Shown: positions 9,385-18,257, counted from the first letter of the stretch. The stretch is DNA of 64,000 nucleotides from Paracoccaceae bacterium (GCA_029244725.1 JAQWQJ010000102.1:1-64000), one strand, 5' to 3'. Program-made: numbers and translations. The notes: generated from the letters alone by a model not told the origin.

Positions 9385-9672
9385 ATGCCCAAAGGATACT
9401 GGATCGCACATGTCACCGTGACGGATCCCGAACAATACGCCATTTATGCCGCTGCAACAGCCGAGCCATTCGCGAAATATGGCGCAAATGTCCTTGCCCG
9501 TGGCGGGACCTATTCGGCGCTTGAAGGGGCAGATCGACCACGCAATGTGGTCATTGAGTTTCCGACCATGCAAGCCGCACTCGATTGCTATAACTCACCC
9601 GAATATCAAGCAGCCCGCGCCAACCGAATTGGGGCCGGTGTCGCTGACATCACGATCGTCGAAGGCGCTTAG
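9385..9672 (+). CDS. DUF1330 family protein
   Basis: A 95-residue protein with the ferredoxin-like DUF1330 pattern: MPKGYWIAHVTVTDPEQY at the start, then the AKYGANVLARGG core and the VVIEFPTMQAAL segment. No biochemical role is established for the family. It is the last gene of the + strand pyrimidine operon, which suggests a part in handling a pathway intermediate, but nothing in the sequence proves this. Its TAG stop overlaps the stop of the convergent rutR-like gene by four bases (9669-9672). Confidence 0.85.
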   Translation: MPKGYWIAHVTVTDPEQYAIYAAATAEPFAKYGANVLARGGTYSALEGADRPRNVVIEFPTMQAALDCYNSPEYQAARANRIGAGVADITIVEGA

Positions 9673-10292
9673 GAGTCTGGGGTTAGCAGCTTGGTATAGA
9701 GGTTTTCCAAAAAGCCTTCTGCACTGTCTATGGCTCCTCTTTCCGATCCGGTCAGCACATCAATTTGCGCTCCGAAATCTGCGTAATGCTGGGTCGTAGC
9801 CCAGATGGAAAAGATCAAATGGTCTGGATCAATCTGTGCGATCTGTCCACTGTCCATCCAAGATTGGAACAGGGCGCGCGTCTGGTCAAACAGCACTTTC
9901 AAATCGCTGGAAAGGTGCTCTTTCATGCGTGGCGCACCCTGCACGATCTCATTGGCAAATAACCGGCTTTCACGGGGCATATCACGGCTCATCTCTACCT
10001 TGCGACGCACGTAATTGAGGATTTGTTCCAGAGGCTCACCCTCGGGATCAATCTCACGCAGGGGCGCCAGCCATTTATCTATAAGCTGGTTCAAAAGCGT
10101 TACAAAAACCGCTTCCTTGTTTGGAAAATAATAGATCAGGTTTGGCTTTGACAAGCTCGCAGAGGCTGCAATCTGATCGAGAGTCGCGCCACGAAATCCA
10201 TTTCGTGAAAACTCGTCTAGAGCAGCGGCCAAAATCGCCGCTCGGTTCTTAGTTTGAACCCTGCTCATTGCTTTCTTTTCAGCCATCCGCAT
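9669..10292 (-). CDS. rutR: TetR-family regulator RutR-like (second copy)
   Basis: A 207-residue regulator with a TetR DNA-binding domain (GFRGATLDQIAASASLSKPNLIYYF) and the RutR-type C-terminal half including WATTQHYADFG, which is identical in the first regulator at 2234-2899. It lies at the 3' end of the preT-preA-eamA strand, with a 107-base gap before it. The start may be the ATG at 10292, 10286 or 10268. By analogy with RutR it should bind uracil or thymine and release DNA. Candidate targets are the boxes at 2921-2938 and 13965-13980. Which of the two paralogues is the true pyrimidine sensor is not decided by sequence. Confidence 0.82.
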   Translation of the reverse strand: MRMAEKKAMSRVQTKNRAAILAAALDEFSRNGFRGATLDQIAASASLSKPNLIYYFPNKEAVFVTLLNQLIDKWLAPLREIDPEGEPLEQILNYVRRKVEMSRDMPRESRLFANEIVQGAPRMKEHLSSDLKVLFDQTRALFQSWMDSGQIAQIDPDHLIFSIWATTQHYADFGAQIDVLTGSERGAIDSAEGFLENLYTKLLTPDS

Positions 10293-10399
10293 CCCTTATG
10301 TCAGCGCTTTGCGCCTTACCAACTTGTGTTTGTTTATCAATCATCAACCACAGGCAAAAGGCGATAGGCCTGATCTTGGGTTTTCCCGTGTTCCCATGT

Positions 10400-11311
10400 C
10401 TATCGCTCGACAAAAAGTAAGAACAGTGCCGCCGCGATGGGCACCCCACCGAACAGAATAAATGCAGCCGGTAGGCCGTTGCCGAGAATACTTTCCAACA
10501 AAACCACCCAAAACGGCGTGAGAAACGTATAGGCCGTAACCTTGGCGCTTGGCAGACGCGCGGCTGCGACGGTGATTAGCGCAAACGTCCCAAGGGTCGC
10601 TAAAACAGCGAGATATAACAAAACCGCCCATGCGTAGAGTGCCACATCCGCCCAGTTGATCGCCGAAATCCGCGGCCAGAAGATGACGACCAACATGACT
10701 GCTGCTGCGGACGTAACGCCAAAGGTGGTTGCGTAAACCGGCTCGCCTCGTCGTAGTTTGGGCAGCAATACAGCGTAAATGGCGTGCAGCAGTGTCGCAA
10801 TGAAGAACAGCACTTCGCCATAGCCGACCGATAGCGAAATCATCGCCGTCCAAGATCCGCGAAACACGACCCATAACGCCCCCGCAGCCCCGATCAACAA
10901 AGCCACCCAAATCAACCACGTCGTCGTGCGACGAAAGATGACCCTATCCAGCACTGCGGCCGCCAGAGGCATAATGGTGAAAATCGCAGAGGTCGAAACC
11001 GGCTGTGCCGTCTTCAATGCCTCAAACATCAGCACGAAATAGAAAAGAAACAGCCCACCGAGAATGAAATAGCGCCAAGGCTGCTGATAGTCCGCCAGTC
11101 GGATACGTCCGCTGGCCCCCAAGATGACGCCCAATATTCCAGAGGCCAGAACGAAACGAACGGCCGTCAAGGCGACGGGGTCTATGTCGTTGGCAATCGT
11201 TTTACCAAACGAAAAACTACCTGCCACAATAAGCGAGAAGAGGAGCATCGCTAGATGCCCCTCAACCTTATGTTGGAAGTTCTGGAAGTATTCCCGGCGC
11301 GTGGCCAACAT
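10400..11311 (-). CDS. EamA/DMT-family transporter
   Basis: A 303-residue membrane protein with about ten hydrophobic segments arranged as two EamA repeats, typical of drug/metabolite transporters. The frame is open to 11311, three bases after the preA stop. The membrane part begins at MLLFSL (ATG at 11248), which is an alternative start. It is in line with preT and preA, so it is probably cotranscribed and may export a pathway product such as beta-alanine or 3-aminoisobutyrate (inference only; the family covers many substrates). Confidence 0.85.
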   Translation of the reverse strand: MLATRREYFQNFQHKVEGHLAMLLFSLIVAGSFSFGKTIANDIDPVALTAVRFVLASGILGVILGASGRIRLADYQQPWRYFILGGLFLFYFVLMFEALKTAQPVSTSAIFTIMPLAAAVLDRVIFRRTTTWLIWVALLIGAAGALWVVFRGSWTAMISLSVGYGEVLFFIATLLHAIYAVLLPKLRRGEPVYATTFGVTSAAAVMLVVIFWPRISAINWADVALYAWAVLLYLAVLATLGTFALITVAAARLPSAKVTAYTFLTPFWVVLLESILGNGLPAAFILFGGVPIAAALFLLFVER

Positions 11312-11314
11312 TAA

Positions 11315-12613
11315 TTATCCACACGTAGCACCGGGGTTATTTGGATGGGTTGTCCAATTGGCGTATTCTTCAACTTTTTTGCCTGTCCGCTCGTCAAGTT
11401 CACCGATTGATAGCTCGCGCATCGTTATGCAGCCTTCAACAGGGCACACGTTTACGCACAGATTACACGCAACACATTCGTCGTCTTTGACGGTGAAGAC
11501 ACGATCTTCGGACATGGCGATTGCCTGATGCGAAGTATCTTCGCATGAGATGTAGCACCGACCACATTTAATACACAGATCCTGGTCAATCTCGGCCTTG
11601 GTCACATAATTAAGGTTCAGGTCCTGCCAATTCTTTGCCTTTGGTACCGCTTGCCCAACGATGTCAGAAACCGAGTCTATGCCCTTTTCGTCCATGTACT
11701 GACTAAGGCCCGAGATCATTTCTTGCACAACTTTGAAGCCATAGGTCATGGCTGCTGTACAAACCTGTACGTTGCCCGCCCCCAACGCCATAAACTCAAC
11801 CGCATCGCGCCAAGTGGTGATGCCACCAATGCCACTGATCGGCAGGTTTGCTGTCTCGGGGTCACGTGCAATTTCCGCGACCATGTTCAGGGCAATCGGT
11901 TTAACTGCCGGGCCACAATAGCCACCATGTGCGCCATGACCGTCAATCGTCGGCTCTGGCACCAGCGTATCGAGATTTACCGAAGTGATTGAGTTGATCG
12001 TATTGATCAAGCTGACCGCATCGGCGCCACCAGCTTGCGCAGCCCGCGCAGGGAAACGAACGTCGGTGATGTTTGGCGTCAGCTTAACAATACACGGATA
12101 GTCAGAGTGCATTTTCACCCATTCGGTCACCATCTGAATGTATTCGGGCACCTGCCCGACCGCTGATCCCATGCCACGTTCCGCCATCCCATGTGGGCAG
12201 CCAAAGTTAAGCTCAACTCCGTCAGCGCCAGTATCTTCGATCCGGCGCAGGATGTCCTTCCACGGACCTTCCTCACAGGGAACCATCAGGCTTACGACAA
12301 CGGCGTGATCAGGATAGTCCTTTTTCACACGCGTGATTTCTTCGATGTTCACTTCCAATGGTCGATCTGTGATCAACTCAATGTTGTTTAGACCTAGCAA
12401 TCGCCGATCAGCGCCATAAATCGCGCCATATCTTGGGCCGTTTACGTTGACGATTGGCGGCCCGGCCTCGCCCAGAGTTTTCCAAACCACACCGCCCCAG
12501 CCGGCCTCAAAAGCACGGCGGACGTTGTATTCCTTATCCGTGGGAGGAGCTGAGGCCAGCCAGAACGGGTTGGGGGATTTGATCCCGATGAAATCGCTTG
12601 TCAGATCAGCCAT
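11315..12613 (-). CDS. preA: NAD-dependent dihydropyrimidine dehydrogenase, catalytic subunit PreA
   Basis: A 432-residue enzyme that, with PreT, reduces uracil and thymine to the dihydro forms, the first step of reductive pyrimidine degradation. The N-terminal FMN barrel resembles dihydroorotate dehydrogenase and includes NFGCPHGMAERGMGS and KLTPNITD. The C-terminus carries two [4Fe-4S] ferredoxin motifs, CIKCGRCYISC and CVACNLCVNVCP. The ATG at 12613 was chosen because MADLTSDFIGIKSPNPF matches the family start; it lies three bases from the preT stop with AAGGA upstream, so translation is coupled. The open frame further upstream overlaps preT and is not coding. Confidence 0.93.
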   Translation of the reverse strand: MADLTSDFIGIKSPNPFWLASAPPTDKEYNVRRAFEAGWGGVVWKTLGEAGPPIVNVNGPRYGAIYGADRRLLGLNNIELITDRPLEVNIEEITRVKKDYPDHAVVVSLMVPCEEGPWKDILRRIEDTGADGVELNFGCPHGMAERGMGSAVGQVPEYIQMVTEWVKMHSDYPCIVKLTPNITDVRFPARAAQAGGADAVSLINTINSITSVNLDTLVPEPTIDGHGAHGGYCGPAVKPIALNMVAEIARDPETANLPISGIGGITTWRDAVEFMALGAGNVQVCTAAMTYGFKVVQEMISGLSQYMDEKGIDSVSDIVGQAVPKAKNWQDLNLNYVTKAEIDQDLCIKCGRCYISCEDTSHQAIAMSEDRVFTVKDDECVACNLCVNVCPVEGCITMRELSIGELDERTGKKVEEYANWTTHPNNPGATCG

Positions 12614-12615
12614 GT

Positions 12616-13917
12616 TCAGGATCCTTTCATCAGGTTTGCGTGAATATCTTCGGCCGCATCGCGCCCTTCGGCGACGGCTGTAACTGTAAGGTCCTCGCCG
12701 CCACTGGCGCAGTCGCCACCAGCCCAAATTCCTTTGACAGACGTTCGGCCGTTTTCATCAACTTTGATCTTACCGCCGTCGATCGCCAAGTCAGCCGATG
12801 CGCTTTCAAGCTTTTGACCAATTGCCCGCATGATCTGATCCGCAGGAAGCGTGATCTGTTCATCAGTACCTGTGCGGCTAAAGGTAATCGCCCCGTTAGA
12901 AACCGTTTCAGGCGTCGCATTGAAGAGGATATGAACGCCCTTTGACGTTGCCAATTCCTGCTCAAACTCTGAGGCTGACATTGCACCCTTGTCGCGCCGA
13001 TAGGCGATCGTCACTGTCTCTGCGCCGAGTAGTTTCGATTGGATTGCCGCATCTACTGCAGTCATCCCGCCACCGATAACCACAACATTACGCCCGACAG
13101 AGATGTCAGTTTTGTCAGGGGACTGACGCATCGATTCAATCCAGTCGACGGCGTCACAAATACCGTCATGCGTGCCTTCCAAAGCCAACGCATTTACGCC
13201 AGACAATCCCATGCCAAGAAAGACGGCGTCGTGATCGCTTTGCAATAGAGTGAGCGATAGATCGTCACCCAATCGCGCGCCCGTTTCGATCACTATGCCG
13301 CCGATGGACATCAACCAATCAAGCTCTTGCTGGGCGAAGTCATCGGGCGCTTTGTAGGCAGCGATACCGTATTCGTTAAGGCCACCGCCCTTTTGGCGGG
13401 CGTCATAGATCGTAACGGAATGCCCATGCATTGCTAGACGGTGCGCACAGGCCAAACCAGCGGGCCCAGCGCCAACTATGGCAATCGACTTTCCAGTCTT
13501 TGGTTCACGCGCATAGGGGTGCACACCAGATGCCATCACGGTATCTGTTGCATAACGTTGAAGTTGCCCAATTAGGACAGGCTGACCTTCGGCTGTTTCG
13601 CGCACGCACACTTCTTCACAAAGCGTTTCAGTCGGGCAGACCCGTGCGCACATCCCACCGAGAATGTTCTGATCGAAAATGGTTTTCGCAGCTGCCTCGG
13701 CCGTGCCCGTGGCGATCTGGCGAATGAACAGCGGGATGTCGATCGACGTTGGACAAGCGATTGTACAAGGGGCGTCAAAGCAAAAATAGCAACGATCCGC
13801 AGCAACCAGCGCCTCGTGATGCTTTAACGGCGGATGCAGATCCGAAAACCGCTCGGATATTTCCTCAGACGTGCATCGTCCGGCGGCAATATCCGGCAAT
13901 GATGGGATATGAGACAT
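12616..13917 (-). CDS. preT: Dihydropyrimidine dehydrogenase subunit PreT (NAD(P)H:flavin/Fe-S oxidoreductase)
   Basis: A 433-residue glutamate-synthase small-subunit-like protein that passes electrons from NAD(P)H to PreA. The N-terminal Fe-S region has CYFCFDAPCTIACP and MCARVCPTETLCEEVC. The FAD motif is VGAGPAGLACAHRLA and the NAD(P)H motif VVIGGGMTAVDAA. The sequence ends at the usual family length. AGGGAGAAACCAC precedes the start. A RutR-like box at 13965-13980 lies about 50 bases upstream. It is the first gene of the - strand operon preT-preA-eamA(-rutR). Confidence 0.92.
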   Translation of the reverse strand: MSHIPSLPDIAAGRCTSEEISERFSDLHPPLKHHEALVAADRCYFCFDAPCTIACPTSIDIPLFIRQIATGTAEAAAKTIFDQNILGGMCARVCPTETLCEEVCVRETAEGQPVLIGQLQRYATDTVMASGVHPYAREPKTGKSIAIVGAGPAGLACAHRLAMHGHSVTIYDARQKGGGLNEYGIAAYKAPDDFAQQELDWLMSIGGIVIETGARLGDDLSLTLLQSDHDAVFLGMGLSGVNALALEGTHDGICDAVDWIESMRQSPDKTDISVGRNVVVIGGGMTAVDAAIQSKLLGAETVTIAYRRDKGAMSASEFEQELATSKGVHILFNATPETVSNGAITFSRTGTDEQITLPADQIMRAIGQKLESASADLAIDGGKIKVDENGRTSVKGIWAGGDCASGGEDLTVTAVAEGRDAAEDIHANLMKGS

Positions 13918-13964
13918 GTGGTTTCTCCCTAATTCGATAGGAAGATAGTAGCGGAAGTAATTTT

Positions 13965-13980
13965 TTTATCAATTGGTAAA
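13965..13980. promoter_or_regulatory. RutR-like box upstream of preT
   Basis: TTTATCAATTGGTAAA matches the RutR consensus TTGACCA-NN-TGGTCAA at 11 of 14 specified positions and is nearly palindromic over 18 bases. It sits about 50 bases before the preT start. Together with the box at 2921-2938 it suggests that both halves of the locus share a regulator. It is weaker than the first box, so affinity may differ. Confidence 0.5.
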
Positions 13981-14027
13981 ATTTTTGATCGTGAGTGGTG
14001 GGATGGTCCGTGAGTTGATGGGTTGTC

Positions 14028-15470
14028 TTAGCTAGCAATTTTTAGATGGTCGCCGCTGCAATACGCATCGGCCAGTTCTTTTACTGACTCCAAAATGAAT
14101 TGAACGGTCTCGTCGCTCATCAGAACGCTTAAGTTCAGTCTTACGAATCCGGGTTTACGACTTTCATCGCCTGAGAGGATTTCTAAGCGCAAACGGTCCG
14201 ACAGCTCTTCTGAAATATCGAGTAACCGATGGACGTATGGACCAGCGCACGCGCAGCCGCCCCTTGCTTGGATGCCATAGCGGTTGCTTAGGTCGCGCGT
14301 GAACGACTGAAAGTCAAAAAGGCTGCCATCGGGCAAATCTACGATGAAAGAAAAAATCGGAAGACGGTCGCTACGTGATCCACCCAACAACTTGATGGAC
14401 GGGCAGTTCCCCCAAACATCAACTGTCTTTTGCGTAAGTTCCACGTTGCGACGGGTGATAAATTCCTGACCCAGTGCATCTTTCACGATCATCACCAAAG
14501 CCGCGCGTATGTCGCCAATGATATTGGGCGTCCCGCCCTCTTCGCGTTCTTCAATGTTCGACAAGTAATCGTGCACGCGATCATTCACAAAGGCCACCGT
14601 GCCACCACCCGGAAAATATGGCCGGTCCGCCGCAACAGCATCGCGGCGAATGATCAAGACACCAGAGGCACCCGGACCGCCAATAAACTTATGAGGGGAC
14701 ATCACCAAAGCGTCTATAGCGGTGTCTTCTGGCATTAAGTCGATTGGTAAGTACGGCGCACCACCAGCGAAATCCCATACCATCTTGGCGCCTGCGGTTT
14801 TGACAATTTTTGTTATCGCCGGAACATCAGCACCAATCCCTGTTACATTTGAAGCGGCCGAGAACGAAACGATCACTGATCCAAGGTCAGTTTGCGTTTC
14901 GAGCACTTGGCGTAAATGGTCCTGGTCTGGCCCACCCTCTTCGGCCTCAGCAATCTCAATAACCTGCGCCCCAGTTTCACGCCAAGGCAGAATGTTGGAA
15001 TGATGTTCGTAAGGGCCGACCAAAATGGTGACCTTTTCACCACGATCCAAATCGCGTTTTGCCCCAAGCAAATGAACAAGTTTGTTCAACGCCAGCGTTG
15101 CGCCAGACCCAGAAAAAATGACCGCGTGGTCGGCTGAATTACCGTTGCATTTGCTAAGAATGACCCTGCGCGCCTCTTCGCGCATCGCGGTCGTATATCC
15201 GCCGCAAAAGGACGACTCAGTGTGGCTATTAGCGTAGTATGGCAGAACGTGCTCAAGCACGAACTGTTCGACCTGCATCAGTGCGCGACCAGAGGCAACG
15301 TAATCCGCATAGACCATTTTGTGCGTACCAAACGGCCCTGCAATCTCGGCGTTCTTTCCGATTAAGCCTGAATTCAGATCGTCGCAAATGTTTGACGTAG
15401 ATCGCAACTCTTTCTCGAATGTTTCAAATGCAGTGACTTTCTGCGCGCTTGAATGTTGCTGATCAAACAT
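14028..15470 (-). CDS. Class V aminotransferase (cysteine-desulfurase-like PLP enzyme)
   Basis: A 480-residue fold-type I PLP enzyme. SPHKFIGGPGASG near the middle carries the presumed PLP lysine, and GGCACAGPY in the C-terminal part carries two cysteines in the region where cysteine desulfurases have the active cysteine. It is longer than SufS/IscS (about 400) and no SUF genes are near. The substrate is unknown; a role in degrading an amino acid or amino sulfonate is possible. It is divergent from an Lrp/AsnC regulator gene with a 106-base intergenic region, a layout in which the regulator usually controls the enzyme gene. Confidence 0.8.
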   Translation of the reverse strand: MFDQQHSSAQKVTAFETFEKELRSTSNICDDLNSGLIGKNAEIAGPFGTHKMVYADYVASGRALMQVEQFVLEHVLPYYANSHTESSFCGGYTTAMREEARRVILSKCNGNSADHAVIFSGSGATLALNKLVHLLGAKRDLDRGEKVTILVGPYEHHSNILPWRETGAQVIEIAEAEEGGPDQDHLRQVLETQTDLGSVIVSFSAASNVTGIGADVPAITKIVKTAGAKMVWDFAGGAPYLPIDLMPEDTAIDALVMSPHKFIGGPGASGVLIIRRDAVAADRPYFPGGGTVAFVNDRVHDYLSNIEEREEGGTPNIIGDIRAALVMIVKDALGQEFITRRNVELTQKTVDVWGNCPSIKLLGGSRSDRLPIFSFIVDLPDGSLFDFQSFTRDLSNRYGIQARGGCACAGPYVHRLLDISEELSDRLRLEILSGDESRKPGFVRLNLSVLMSDETVQFILESVKELADAYCSGDHLKIAS

Positions 15471-15483
15471 TGGAATGGCTTTC

Positions 15484-15504
15484 TAGATTGTTTAGACGAA
15501 TCTA
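15484..15504. promoter_or_regulatory. Inverted repeat between the class V aminotransferase and Lrp genes
   Basis: TAGATT and AATCTA are separated by nine bases in the divergent promoter region, just upstream of the aminotransferase start. Spacing and A+T content resemble Lrp/AsnC operators, but the arms are only 6 bp, so chance is not excluded. Confidence 0.35.
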
Positions 15505-15576
15505 ACCGACCAAAAATGCAATTACCTCACAGAACTATCGCTGTTATCGCTGCAAATTCTATCGTATGATCGAGGA

Positions 15577-16047
15577 ATGGTACAAAAATTAGATAATATT
15601 GATTTCAGAATTTTAGATGTACTTCAACGCGACGGTTCGCTTTCTCAGCGGGACGTCGCCGAGAAAGTCGGCTTGTCACAAAACGCATGCTGGCGGCGAC
15701 TGAAACTGCTCGAGGAAACCGGCGCACTTAAAGGCACCCGCGCCGTTGTCGATCCTGAGGCTTACGGATTAGATCTAACTGTTTTTGTTTTGCTAAAAAC
15801 CCGCAACCACTCGATGGAATGGTCTCAGCAATTTCGACACCACATTGAAAGCATACCGCAAGTGATCGAATTCCACCGGATTGGTGGCGACTGGGATTAC
15901 ATGCTCAAGATTTTAACCAACGGCATGGCCGGTTATGACAAGGTTTATCGAAATATCATCACTGGTTTTGAATTGGACACCGTGACTGGATATTTCTCAA
16001 TGGAACCAATATTGTCCGACCGTCCGCTTGTGTTGCCGGTTGATTAA
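15577..16047 (+). CDS. Lrp/AsnC-family transcriptional regulator
   Basis: A 156-residue protein with an N-terminal winged helix-turn-helix (LDVLQRDGSLSQRDVAEKVGLSQNACWRRLKLLEETG) and a C-terminal RAM ligand-binding domain (HRIGGDWDYMLKI). Such regulators form dimers to octamers and respond to amino acids. It is divergent from the class V aminotransferase gene, its likely target, and probably autoregulates through the shared region. The gene for 6-phosphogluconate dehydrogenase follows 48 bases later on the same strand, but a link is uncertain. Confidence 0.88.
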   Translation: MVQKLDNIDFRILDVLQRDGSLSQRDVAEKVGLSQNACWRRLKLLEETGALKGTRAVVDPEAYGLDLTVFVLLKTRNHSMEWSQQFRHHIESIPQVIEFHRIGGDWDYMLKILTNGMAGYDKVYRNIITGFELDTVTGYFSMEPILSDRPLVLPVD

Positions 16048-16095
16048 ACCCGATTTTCACTGCCAACCAACAACTTATCAAGGAACGCTTGCACC

Positions 16096-17508
16096 ATGGA
16101 AAAATCTGAAATTGGACTGGTTGGATTGGGCACTATGGGCGCAATGTTGTCACTTAATATCGCCGAGAAGGGTTTTGCTATATCGGTGTATAATCGAACT
16201 GGCGCTAAGACCGATGCCTTCATGGCAGGAGCAGGCGATTTAGAAAATAAAATCACTCCGACGAAAACATTAGAGGAATTGGTCGCGTCGATAGCCTCTC
16301 CTCGTACCATCATACTAATGGTTCAGGCAGGAAGCGCGGTTGACGACCAAATCGCGGCCTTACGACCATTGCTAAACAAAGAAGATCTGATCATCGACGC
16401 AGGGAATGCCAATTTTCGTGACACCAACGCGCGTGCATCCGCTGCGATGGAGGCTGGCGTGCCTTTCTTAGGAATTGGCGTTTCCGGCGGTGAAGAAGGT
16501 GCACGACATGGGCCATCGATTATGGGCGGGGGACAGCGCTCTGCTTGGGATCGCGTATCCCACATTCTTGAAGCTATCTCAGCCAAACATGGCGAGACAG
16601 CCTGCGCAACGTGGATGGGTGAGAGCGGCTCAGGGCATTTCGTGAAGGCTGTACACAACGGCATTGAGTACGCCGATATGCAAATGATCGCCGAAGTTTA
16701 TGGCGTAATGCGTGACGGATTTAACCAAAGCGCAAAAGAAATCGCCGACGTGTTCGACGGCTGGAACCAAGGTGTCCTACAATCTTATCTGATAGAAATT
16801 TCCGGCGCGGTGGCCAAAGCTGACGATCCCACCAGTGGCAAACCTGTTCTTGATATTATTCTGGATCGGGCAGGACAAAAAGGTACCGGCCGATGGACCG
16901 TTGTTGAGGCGCAGCATCTTGGCGCTCCGATCCCAGTTATCGAGGCTGCAGTTTCGGCGCGAAACATTTCGAGCCAGCTGAACGAACGCCAACAGGGTGA
17001 GTCACTTTTTGGCGCAGCGCCCACTTCTTTGAACGAAGGCGATATTAGTCCGCAAGATTTGGAATCCGCATTAATTGCTGGAAAGATAATGTGTTACGCG
17101 CAAGGTTTCGCGCTTTTGAATTCGGCAAGCGAGGCCTTTGATTGGTCTTTGCCTTTGCCTGCCGTCGCCGAAGTATGGCGCGAAGGCTGCATTATCCGAT
17201 CGGCGATGCTCAATGATATGGCAACAGCTTTGGGCACGGATCCGTCTCGGAATTTGATGTTCGCACCATTCTTCGCCGACCTGATGAAAAAGCACGAAGC
17301 TGGATTGCGTAAAATGGTTTCCGTATCGCTGGCCAATGGATTGCCGGTTCCAGCTTTGGCTTCGGCTCTTACCTATTTCGACATGATGCGCACCTCGCGA
17401 TCCACTGCGAATATGATCCAAGCACAACGGGATTTCTTCGGTGCCCATAGTTTTGAACGTATTGATTCTGCTGGCAGCCATCACGGCCACTGGGATCCAA
17501 CTGCGTAG
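16096..17508 (+). CDS. gnd: 6-phosphogluconate dehydrogenase, decarboxylating
   Basis: A 470-residue cytoplasmic enzyme that oxidises and decarboxylates 6-phosphogluconate to ribulose 5-phosphate in the oxidative pentose phosphate pathway. The N-terminal Rossmann motif is GLGTMGAMLSLNIAEKG, followed by VYNRT, which suits NADP. The substrate-binding signature is KAVHNGIEYADMQ and the helical C-terminal domain contains GTGRWT. It ends SAGSHHGHWDPTA, typical of the family. Length is normal. AAGGAACG lies upstream of the start. Confidence 0.92.
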   Translation: MEKSEIGLVGLGTMGAMLSLNIAEKGFAISVYNRTGAKTDAFMAGAGDLENKITPTKTLEELVASIASPRTIILMVQAGSAVDDQIAALRPLLNKEDLIIDAGNANFRDTNARASAAMEAGVPFLGIGVSGGEEGARHGPSIMGGGQRSAWDRVSHILEAISAKHGETACATWMGESGSGHFVKAVHNGIEYADMQMIAEVYGVMRDGFNQSAKEIADVFDGWNQGVLQSYLIEISGAVAKADDPTSGKPVLDIILDRAGQKGTGRWTVVEAQHLGAPIPVIEAAVSARNISSQLNERQQGESLFGAAPTSLNEGDISPQDLESALIAGKIMCYAQGFALLNSASEAFDWSLPLPAVAEVWREGCIIRSAMLNDMATALGTDPSRNLMFAPFFADLMKKHEAGLRKMVSVSLANGLPVPALASALTYFDMMRTSRSTANMIQAQRDFFGAHSFERIDSAGSHHGHWDPTA

Positions 17509-17587
17509 GTTCAGTTACAAATACGAGATTAGACAACGCGAAGTCTGCAGCCCCAGCCAAAAGCCGAAACGCTTCTAAAATGGTCGC

Positions 17588-18202
17588 CTATTCACTTACG
17601 TTGGCTAGATGAATACCCCTACTCATCGCATCAATAAGCGCCTTCACTTCTGCGGCCAGAATCTCTGCTGGTGCGCCTACAAATCGTCCATGAAGCGACA
17701 ATTGGACAACCCCGTGGACGGCCGAGAACAGCGTCCCCGCTCGTAGTCGAAGCATTTGAGGCGATAGATCGGGGCGCATTTCGGAAAGTGGTTCAATAAG
17801 TTGGTCGATGAGAATCGCGTGTTCCTGCTTGTGCCAATCTGGGGCTTCCGCCCCTTCAGGCAAGCGATGAAAGAATATCGCGGACCAAACTTTGGGATTA
17901 TTTAGCGCGAATTCAACGTACGCCTTTCCAAGAGCCTGCATGATATCCGAAGGCTCAGTGAGTGCAGAAGCCGTTTCTTGAAGCACATCGCCCAAACTAG
18001 CCAACGTGCGCGAATTCACCAGCATAACAAGCTGATCCAAATCCTCGACCGCGTTATAGAGAGCTCCCAATGCACAGCCGGCTTCGGTCGTGACATCGCG
18101 CGCTTTCAGCCCCTTTAATCCATGCTTTTTTATTTGCGATTCGGCGGCGTCAATTAATCGATTTCGAAGATCCGCTCGGTTCGCTTCTCGTTTGGTCGTC
18201 AT
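17588..18202 (-). CDS. TetR-family repressor of the pspA/yiaA operon
   Basis: A 204-residue regulator. The N-terminal helix-turn-helix (LKGLKARDVTTEAGCALGALYNAV) and a C-terminal ligand domain with FFHRLP and LFSAVHGVVQLSL are typical of TetR proteins. The start at 18202 gives the MTTKREANRADLRNR N-terminus that fits the family; the frame is open to 18262, but that stretch holds two palindromic operators. It is divergent from pspA. Three 13-bp palindromes of one sequence type lie between the genes, so it most likely represses both itself and pspA (strong inference). The inducer is unknown. Confidence 0.87.
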   Translation of the reverse strand: MTTKREANRADLRNRLIDAAESQIKKHGLKGLKARDVTTEAGCALGALYNAVEDLDQLVMLVNSRTLASLGDVLQETASALTEPSDIMQALGKAYVEFALNNPKVWSAIFFHRLPEGAEAPDWHKQEHAILIDQLIEPLSEMRPDLSPQMLRLRAGTLFSAVHGVVQLSLHGRFVGAPAEILAAEVKALIDAMSRGIHLANVSE

Positions 18203-18221
18203 AAACGGTCTCCAAAAAATG

Positions 18222-18234
18222 TGAACATTGTTCA
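18222..18234. promoter_or_regulatory. Operator 1 for the divergent TetR regulator
   Basis: TGAACATTGTTCA is a perfect palindrome with 6-bp arms and a one-base centre, 20 bases before the tetR start. It is one of three copies of TGAAC(A/G)N(C/T)GTTCA in this 110-base intergenic region. Confidence 0.75.
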
Positions 18235-18244
18235 ACAAATACCT

Positions 18245-18257
18245 TGAACAATGTTCA
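18245..18257. promoter_or_regulatory. Operator 2 for the divergent TetR regulator
   Basis: TGAACAATGTTCA is a perfect 13-bp palindrome and equals operator 1 except for the central base pair. The two centres are 23 bases apart, about two helical turns, so two dimers could bind on one face of the DNA. Confidence 0.75.

Noticed and set aside
10305-10322. Third RutR box upstream of the second rutR gene
   Set aside because: The best candidate there matches the consensus at only about 8 of 14 positions, which is close to chance.
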